NCBI GenBank assembly: GCA_026986575.1 | Contig: JALSOH010000004.1 | Span: 1-64,000, forward strand | DNA: 64,000 nt | Direction of reading: 5' to 3' | DNA from: Thermoproteota archaeon | GTDB lineage: Archaea; Korarchaeota; Korarchaeia; Korarchaeales; Korarchaeaceae | Shown here: positions 59,248-64,000 of the stretch, piece by piece | Numbering within the stretch: the first letter of the stretch is position 1 | Layout: the number at the start of each line of letters is the position of its first letter | The notes under the pieces: model-generated | Database searches by the model: none | Seen by the model: the letters and a program-made list of their open reading frames with translations, nothing else | What the model was told of the DNA's origin: nothing | Made by a program: the position numbers and the translations under genes

Positions 59248-59788
59248 GGGGAGGGAGGGCAAGTATATTATAAGGGGTAAACCGGGATCTGGAAAATCCA
59301 CAGCCGCTATGATGGTAAAGGAGCGTTTAGAGAACCTAGGAGTGAAGGTGGGAGGAATAAGGACCCCAGAGGTCAGGTCTGGAGGGAGGAGGATAGGATT
59401 TGAGGTGGAGGACCTACTGACTGGGGAGAGAGTCCTGTTCGCCTCTGTCAACTACAGGAATGGTCCTAGGATCTCCAAATACGGTGTCAGGATAGATCTC
59501 TTTGAGAAGGTGGCAATTCCTGCCTTGGAGAACTCGATGAGGGAATGCGACCTAGTCTTGGTTGATGAGATTGGCAAGATGGAACTGTTCTCTGATAGGT
59601 TCGTGGAGGTTGTGAGGGAGCTGTGGAGATCGGACAGGGCGGCTCTCGGCACAGCTCCCATCTCCAAAATCAAATTCGTTGAGGAGATATGCTCCCTATC
59701 GGAGGTCTTCTGGATAGAGAGGGGGATGGCTGAAAGAGTCGCGGAGAAGCTCGTAGAGAGGATCCTCAGGTATCTGGGTAGGTTATGA
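59246..59788 (+). CDS. THEP1-type nucleoside-triphosphatase
   Basis: A 180-residue NTPase of the COG1618 family. Walker A is GKPGSGKST (11-19), Walker B LVLVDEIGKMELFS (about 97-110), and the middle GVKVGGIRTPEVRSGGRRIG loop is typical. Purified members hydrolyse NTPs slowly; the cellular role is unclear. The frame is open ten codons upstream to a TTG, but ATG 59246 fits the promoter and family. It is divergent from and overlapping trm1, and its last 23 bases overlap gar1. Confidence 0.88.
   Translation: MGREGKYIIRGKPGSGKSTAAMMVKERLENLGVKVGGIRTPEVRSGGRRIGFEVEDLLTGERVLFASVNYRNGPRISKYGVRIDLFEKVAIPALENSMRECDLVLVDEIGKMELFSDRFVEVVRELWRSDRAALGTAPISKIKFVEEICSLSEVFWIERGMAERVAEKLVERILRYLGRL
59264..59274 (-). 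promoter_or_regulatory. TATA box of trm1, inside the THEP1 gene
   Basis: CTTATAATATA on the minus strand is centred about 23 bases before trm1 ATG 59247 and lies in codons 7-10 of the THEP1 gene. Confidence 0.45.
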
Positions 59789-60044
59789 GCCTGCTCTCCT
59801 CCCTGCGCTCCACCAAGTACAGCCTCTTGCCCACGAACTCCTTAGCTTTGTCTAGAGGCACCACGACCTTCACCAGTGCGTATGGCTCGTGAACCGGCCC
59901 AATTACGTCACTGACCACCCCAACAAGGAGCAGATCCTCTGAGACGACCCTCTTGTCCTTAGGGTCTTCCTTGACCGGGGGCTTCATCTTCACCAAGAAG
60001 TTCCTAGACCTAGTCAGTTTCACAACCTCTCCCAGCACCCTCAC
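59766..60044 (-). CDS. gar1: Gar1, H/ACA RNP protein
   Basis: A 92-residue beta-barrel protein that binds Cbf5 and controls substrate turnover in H/ACA pseudouridylation. The core is LLLVGVVSDVIGPVHEPYAL and VKVVVPLDKAKEFVGKRLYL, the conserved GPV.EPY/VG..LY pattern. It has no Gly-Arg tails, as usual in archaea. The GTG start overlaps the SRP19 stop (GTGA). Order S8e-SRP19-Gar1 is one operon. The 3' end overlaps the THEP1 gene by 23 bases. Confidence 0.9.
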   Translation of the reverse strand: MRVLGEVVKLTRSRNFLVKMKPPVKEDPKDKRVVSEDLLLVGVVSDVIGPVHEPYALVKVVVPLDKAKEFVGKRLYLVERREESRLITYPDT

Positions 60045-60322
60045 TTCCTAGACCTCCTGATCACCTCAGCCACCTTCTTAAGGAGCTCCTCCTTGCTTCC
60101 TTGGTAGACCACCTTCACCCTCCCCTCGAACCTGTACCACCTCGAGGGCCTGTGCTTCTCCTCCACCTCGTATTCTAGGGAGAGATATCTCAGGGCGCTC
60201 ACCACATCTTGGAGGGTCGGCTTCCTCACAGCCAAGGACCGAGGTACCCTCCTGCCCTCAGATCTGCTCAACCTAGAATCGAAATAGGAGGGGTATATTA
60301 TCTTGCGGCCCTTACGAGGCAA
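60041..60322 (-). CDS. srp19: Signal recognition particle protein SRP19
   Basis: A 93-residue protein that helps assemble SRP54 on 7S RNA. It carries IIYPSYFDSRLSRSEGRRVP, KPTLQDVVSALRYLSLEYEV and RWYRFEGRVKVVY, the SRP19 pattern. Its TTG start overlaps the S8e 3' end by 11 bases, with GAGGG six bases before. It is coupled to gar1 downstream. Confidence 0.92.
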   Translation of the reverse strand: MPRKGRKIIYPSYFDSRLSRSEGRRVPRSLAVRKPTLQDVVSALRYLSLEYEVEEKHRPSRWYRFEGRVKVVYQGSKEELLKKVAEVIRRSRK

Positions 60323-60716
60323 CCTCTTCCCTCAGTAGAACCCCGTTCAGGATCCCGTGCTGACCGGGTCTAGATGTTATCCTCACCAAGCCTAGCTCGG
60401 TCTTGACCAGCGCTCCTCTCGTTATTATCTTCCTCCTAGTCAGCACCTTGCTGGCCGGGTTCTCAACCACATCCAATATCTTCACCTTCTTCGTGGTGCC
60501 ATCGCCCAGTGCGACATTGACCTCGTGGTCCGACACCAGTCTGAGCTTCCTTCCACCGCCCATTATCCTGATCGGCTTGAGCTTCCTAGCTCCAACTACA
60601 GTGAAGGCTGGCGGTCTACCGGCCTCTCTCTTCCTTTTCCCTCTACTCTTCCTTACCTTACCACCGGTAGGCTTCCTACCTCCGGGCATTACTGGACCGT
60701 GGTAGTAGTACGGCAT
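60312..60716 (-). CDS. rps8e: Ribosomal protein S8e
   Basis: A 134-residue small-subunit protein of archaea and eukaryotes. The N-terminal MPYYYHGPVMPGGRKPTGGK is followed by a basic stretch, then NPASKVLTRRKIITRGALVK and TSRPGQHGILNGVLL at the C-terminus. AGGTGAAGTGGGAAC precedes the ATG. It lies 13 bases after the second polymerase-like gene and upstream of srp19 and gar1. Confidence 0.94.
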   Translation of the reverse strand: MPYYYHGPVMPGGRKPTGGKVRKSRGKRKREAGRPPAFTVVGARKLKPIRIMGGGRKLRLVSDHEVNVALGDGTTKKVKILDVVENPASKVLTRRKIITRGALVKTELGLVRITSRPGQHGILNGVLLREEVAS

Positions 60717-60729
60717 GTTCCCACTTCAC

Positions 60730-61905
60730 CTAGCTAGCTTGATCACTCCCATTAATAAGATTGGCTAGGGAGGCGAACACCACCGAGCCCGCTATGAGGG
60801 CCAAATCCAGTTGGCTGAATCCTATCTCGGCCCTCGTAATGAGTATAGGCCATATTATGCTGTATGAGAATAGATCATTGCCTCCCTCCATTGATAGTCG
60901 GTAGCTGTATCCCGAGAGGAACCCTACCAGCACGGAGAGGACCGTCATGCCTATCAGGCCCAGATCCACAAGTAAGCCGATGAACATGGTGGGCGTGATC
61001 CCGTAAGCCTTGCCGAAGATCCCCCTGCCCAAGGATTGCGATGGGTGCAGGGGTATGGATGAGAGCCAAAAGGGCCCGTATGGAGGTAGTGGTGTCAGGA
61101 AGTAGCTGCACAACTCTTTCGAGTAATAATAGGTAGTTGTGAGCCTGAAAGCAATCCTCTCATAGGTTGGCACGTGAACGTACGACCTCGCCTCCCCGAC
61201 AACGATGAATAGCGCTAGGAGGATAACCATGAGTGCGAAGCCCTGGGGATCCCTCCTCCTGACCAGAAGCAGGAAGGTGGACAGGATCACCAAGAAGACA
61301 TCCGCCCTGAATCCGTGGAGTATCATCAACCCGGAGGTCAGGGACAAGAAGGCCCAAGGAAGGAGTTTGCGTCTGCCTTCCATCAACCGCCACAACAGGC
61401 TCGGGTAGGAGATGAAGATCAGGAACATTCCGAAAGCTCCCTCGACGGGAGTCAGCGGTAGCTCCCTTATGACCTCCCAGTCTCCATATTGGAGGAATGA
61501 GTGCACGACGAAGAAGGTTCCAGAGGCGTAAACCAAGAGTTGGAAGACGGGTATCTCACCCTTGCTGTGTGCAATGATGTAGGCGGCCAAGTTGAGCGCG
61601 GCCACCCACGTCAGGGCTATTAGGGGGTAGAGAGGAGTTATTTCCCTGAAGGAAACTGCCAATACGGTGATCACTAGGGCTTCACCGATGACGAGTGATA
61701 CCTTATGCAATTTCCTGTCGCCGACCTTGGAAGCACCGATAAGGCCAGACTGGAAGGCTAGAACGCCCAACCCGGATACCAACACCCACCCGTAATCCAG
61801 CCCGTAACTTCGAGAGCCCAGTAGGAGGATCGCCACTAGGATCGTGGATATGCCTATCGTGGGGTGCACTGAGACGAGGTATATCACCTCTCTGAGCGAT
61901 CTCAT
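60730..61905 (-). CDS. Polytopic membrane protein, polymerase-like copy 2
   Basis: A 391-residue protein with about 10-12 membrane segments. It has an external RxD-like motif at a membrane edge (HGFRADVFLVILSTFLLLVR) and a later GRGIFGKAYGITPTMFIGLL-VDLGLIGM region, a pattern like oligosaccharide repeat-unit polymerases (Wzy-type). The start is ATG 61905, overlapping the stop of the upstream paralog (ATGA); the frame runs further upstream inside that gene and is rejected. It may polymerise surface glycan or S-layer oligosaccharide. Substrate unknown. Confidence 0.68.
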   Translation of the reverse strand: MRSLREVIYLVSVHPTIGISTILVAILLLGSRSYGLDYGWVLVSGLGVLAFQSGLIGASKVGDRKLHKVSLVIGEALVITVLAVSFREITPLYPLIALTWVAALNLAAYIIAHSKGEIPVFQLLVYASGTFFVVHSFLQYGDWEVIRELPLTPVEGAFGMFLIFISYPSLLWRLMEGRRKLLPWAFLSLTSGLMILHGFRADVFLVILSTFLLLVRRRDPQGFALMVILLALFIVVGEARSYVHVPTYERIAFRLTTTYYYSKELCSYFLTPLPPYGPFWLSSIPLHPSQSLGRGIFGKAYGITPTMFIGLLVDLGLIGMTVLSVLVGFLSGYSYRLSMEGGNDLFSYSIIWPILITRAEIGFSQLDLALIAGSVVFASLANLINGSDQAS

Positions 61906-63206
61906 TTCTCCGGCCTCAGGGAGGTGAGAAGGACCATCGCAGCGAGGAGGAGGTAGAGGTATATGTTGATGTCCAGTATTCCCGTCTCTATCCCGACGAC
62001 CAAGTAGGCGAACAGCACCGAATAGGGACCAAGCAGGTAGTCTGCTTTCTTGGAGAACCTGTAAGCTAGGGCCAGTAGATAGGAGAAGATAAGGGAAGCT
62101 GCTACCGCTCCTAATATTCCCCAATCCAAGAGAGGCCCTCCTATCAAGGTCGCCGTAGTTGATACAGTCCTCCTACCTCCCACGTAGATGCTTATCAAGG
62201 TTCTAGGGCCGTAACGCGTACCCCTGATGAGTCCAAGGGAGGATAGAGCCGCTAGATGCACCCAACCACCGGTAACCGGTCTGAGGGCGTAGAGCCTGAC
62301 TATCGTGTCAAGGGCCGCTATCGTGATGGTCGGCCTGTAGAGAACTGAGAGAAGTGGGTTTTGAGCCAATCCCGTGGTCAGCGATCTGATCGCACCTACT
62401 CCGAGGAAGAAAGCGGCAGCCACCAGCAGTCCCAAGAAAACTTGCTTGTAATTGACCATCTTCCTGTGATAAAGGACGGCGAGGGCCATCAGTATGTAAG
62501 CTATCATCTCAGTCCTGAAAGCTAAGAAAAACGAGGGGATAAACCCAATCAGGGTCAATGAGTAGGCCTCGCACTTTCTCAAATCCAACGAGGAGAGGAG
62601 GAACGCGGTGCCGGGAACGGTGGTCCAAGCGAGGTAGTTGAGGAGGGGAGACAGACCCCTCCTGAGCTCATCGTTCAAGAGAGGGAGGCCTCCCACCCTA
62701 GATATCTGCATGATGAAAGCTATGTAACCTAACAGGAACATGGCAGCACCGAGGAGGATAACTAACCCCCTGTTATCGATAACACGAAGGTCTTCCTCCT
62801 TGTAGGCTAGGAAGATCCCCGAAGCCATCACGAGTACGGTGAAATAGATTAGGATCATGGTTAAGGTCGAGACCCTGACCATTGACGACCAGAAGAACAG
62901 GAGAAAGCCTAAAGGGAGCATCCACGGGGAGAGCAGTATCTCCACCAACCTATCCAGAGGGAGACCTATCCTCCACCGCGGAGCTAGCTTGCCCACCCCT
63001 GAGGTGAGTGGATTGATGAGGTTGCAGGTCCTCCTAAGAGCTTTCAGGAAGATGGAGGATCGGGCAGCTGATGATAGGATTTCGTACGAGGTGACAAGGA
63101 GCCTGTAGGTTAGGCTGGTCCTGACTAATTTAGGTATACCGAGTCTCCTCCATATTCTCCCCAAGATGGAAGTGCTGAACGCTCTTAGTAGAAGGGAAAT
63201 CAGCAA
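61902..63206 (-). CDS. Polytopic membrane protein, polymerase-like copy 1
   Basis: A 434-residue protein with about 11-12 membrane segments after a basic N-terminal section (about 1-85). It has FRTEMIAYILMALAVLYHRK, the counterpart of the FRAD motif in its neighbour, and GGRRTVSTTATLIGGPLLDW-GILGA near the C-terminus. It and the downstream protein look like distant paralogs of the oligosaccharide repeat-unit polymerase group. TTG 63206 follows GGGGGATC. It is 10 bases after the partial gene upstream. Assignment to glycan polymerisation is tentative. Confidence 0.68.
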   Translation of the reverse strand: MLISLLLRAFSTSILGRIWRRLGIPKLVRTSLTYRLLVTSYEILSSAARSSIFLKALRRTCNLINPLTSGVGKLAPRWRIGLPLDRLVEILLSPWMLPLGFLLFFWSSMVRVSTLTMILIYFTVLVMASGIFLAYKEEDLRVIDNRGLVILLGAAMFLLGYIAFIMQISRVGGLPLLNDELRRGLSPLLNYLAWTTVPGTAFLLSSLDLRKCEAYSLTLIGFIPSFFLAFRTEMIAYILMALAVLYHRKMVNYKQVFLGLLVAAAFFLGVGAIRSLTTGLAQNPLLSVLYRPTITIAALDTIVRLYALRPVTGGWVHLAALSSLGLIRGTRYGPRTLISIYVGGRRTVSTTATLIGGPLLDWGILGAVAASLIFSYLLALAYRFSKKADYLLGPYSVLFAYLVVGIETGILDINIYLYLLLAAMVLLTSLRPEK

Positions 63207-63216
63207 AGTGATCCCC

Positions 63217-64000
63217 CTATGGCTTGGGGATGAATGTCAGCCTAGTAACATCTATGGCGTCCGACAGGGGTCGCGCGTTATCTAGCAGGTTGGCATACAC
63301 CGAGACTCCTGTAAGTGGTTCATCCGTGCCAATGTAAACGTAAGCAGCGTCCAGCATGGCGTTGGTGTAATTAACCCCCAGCTCCCTGAGTATCGAATCA
63401 ATCTCCCTCAAATCATCGGATGTGAGGGCCACCTTCTGCGTGTAGTCGAATTTCATTGTTATGAAAGAGTCACCCAAGTAAACGTATATGAAGCCCCAAG
63501 GGATTCTCTCGTAGATCTTCCACTTAAGCTGAGTGTAAAGGTACGCGCTCGGTTTGAGGCCGGGCACGTCAATGACCAGTGAGGACCTAGCCTTCACAAC
63601 CCTGACGCCGTACTCCCCCGCTACCTTTCCGCTTATTTCCTCAAGCTTGTCCGCTATCTTGCTAACACTGTCAGCCTTTATCGGATAGGTGTAGATCCTG
63701 ATGACTGAGGGGGCGGTCGTCTTGAAGGTTATTTTCGAGGCTGCTATGTCCTCCACGTAAGCATTCGGACCCCCGATGGTTATCCTCTTACCTTTGTACC
63801 ATCCAAAAAGTCTCGTCTCATAAGACCAAGTTATGAGGACATCATCATGGAACTCCGTCCCGTTGGTGGTCCACACGCCGTCTATCCTAGCCTCGACTAT
63901 GTATCCCATGGTGGAAAGTCTGGTGAACTCCAAGGCCGCATTTCTGATATTGAGGCCGGAGTACGCGTTGACCTCCTGAGGTGGGGGAAGTAGGTTCTCA
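63217..64000 (-). CDS. Unknown protein, C-terminal 261 codons only (runs off the right edge)
   Basis: The frame is open from the right edge through 63217, where it stops at TAG; the true start is outside the window. The visible part begins ENLLPPPQEVNAYSGLNIRN and is beta-rich with a helical segment (KADSVSKIADKLEEISGKVA). It has N-glycosylation sequons (NGT, NYT) but no membrane helix in this part. I do not recognise a family. It is cotranscribed with the two polymerase-like genes, which hints at a cell-surface role. Confidence 0.7.
   Translation of the reverse strand, partial: ENLLPPPQEVNAYSGLNIRNAALEFTRLSTMGYIVEARIDGVWTTNGTEFHDDVLITWSYETRLFGWYKGKRITIGGPNAYVEDIAASKITFKTTAPSVIRIYTYPIKADSVSKIADKLEEISGKVAGEYGVRVVKARSSLVIDVPGLKPSAYLYTQLKWKIYERIPWGFIYVYLGDSFITMKFDYTQKVALTSDDLREIDSILRELGVNYTNAMLDAAYVYIGTDEPLTGVSVYANLLDNARPLSDAIDVTRLTFIPKP

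Noticed and set aside
59248-59451. Upstream extension of trm1 by 68 codons
   Set aside because: This part is the antisense of the THEP1 P-loop region and lies upstream of the trm1 TATA box. Trm1 homologs begin near the chosen ATG.
1-64000. CRISPR arrays, insertion sequences, integrated elements or defence islands
   Set aside because: No spaced direct repeats, transposase or integrase motifs, target-site duplications or defence genes were seen. Base composition and codon use are even apart from the S-layer gene and its AT-rich spacer.

Overview
The window is a gene-dense stretch of an archaeal chromosome, probably from a thermophile of the TACK side of the Archaea. The sequence shows archaeal ribosomal protein clusters, TATA boxes about 25 bases upstream of many start codons (often leaderless), strong GGTGATC-type ribosome binding sites, near-exclusive AGG/AGA arginine and ATA isoleucine codons, and a very GC-rich tRNA. 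Elf1 and ribosomal protein S30e point away from Euryarchaeota. The PolD large subunit (DP2) points away from Crenarchaeota. An unsplit RNA polymerase A subunit narrows it to Korarchaeota, Thaumarchaeota, Aigarchaeota or relatives. A Korarchaeum-like organism is my best guess, by inference only.

Layout. 1-3980 (minus): the L14-L24-S4e-L5-S14-S8-L6-L32e-L19e part of the spc ribosomal cluster. 4145-10402: an unknown Cys/His protein, a TSUP-DUF1634-MFS transporter operon, adenylate kinase, an M20 peptidase, an HTH/Zn-ribbon regulator, a formyl-THF ligase and an Lrp regulator. 10440-12810: feoAB behind a DtxR/IdeR-type iron box. 12829-22093: XPB helicase, a GTPBP1-like GTPase, a 2-hydroxyacid dehydrogenase, MtnA, a DUF434 protein, AlaRS and L12. 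22140-30795: a cell-surface region with two large Ig-like membrane-anchored proteins, a small partner and a major S-layer-type protein with its own strong promoter, plus tRNA-Arg(TCT). 31082-39773 (minus): a replication-translation supercluster (DP2, an OB-fold protein, PCNA, PriL, PriS, GINS, L44e, S27e, aIF2alpha, Nop10). 39882-50831 (mostly plus): Elf1, then rpoH-rpoB-rpoA-L30e-nusA-S12-S7, then an LSm protein. 50836-60716: GlmS, a coiled-coil surface protein, a DUF460 protein, S30e, Nop5-fibrillarin, Trm1, a THEP1 NTPase, and Gar1-SRP19-S8e. 60730-64000 (minus): two polytopic proteins resembling oligosaccharide-unit polymerases and a partial unknown gene.

Genes within runs are tightly coupled: many neighbours share 4-base ATGA/GTGA/TTGA overlaps, five convergent pairs overlap at their 3' ends, and several divergent pairs appear to share one TATA box.

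The most interesting signals are inside core machinery rather than in a new defence or mobile system, of which I see none. The RNA polymerase bridge helix carries Ser-Ser and Lys-Gly at positions that are almost invariant elsewhere. The S12 decoding-site motif PNSA reads PHSG. RpoH has a long lysine-rich N-terminal tail and L24 a long acidic C-terminal tail. Nop10 lacks its C-terminal helix. nusA seems to start at ATT. No protein search or structure prediction could be run, so family calls rest on recognised motifs.
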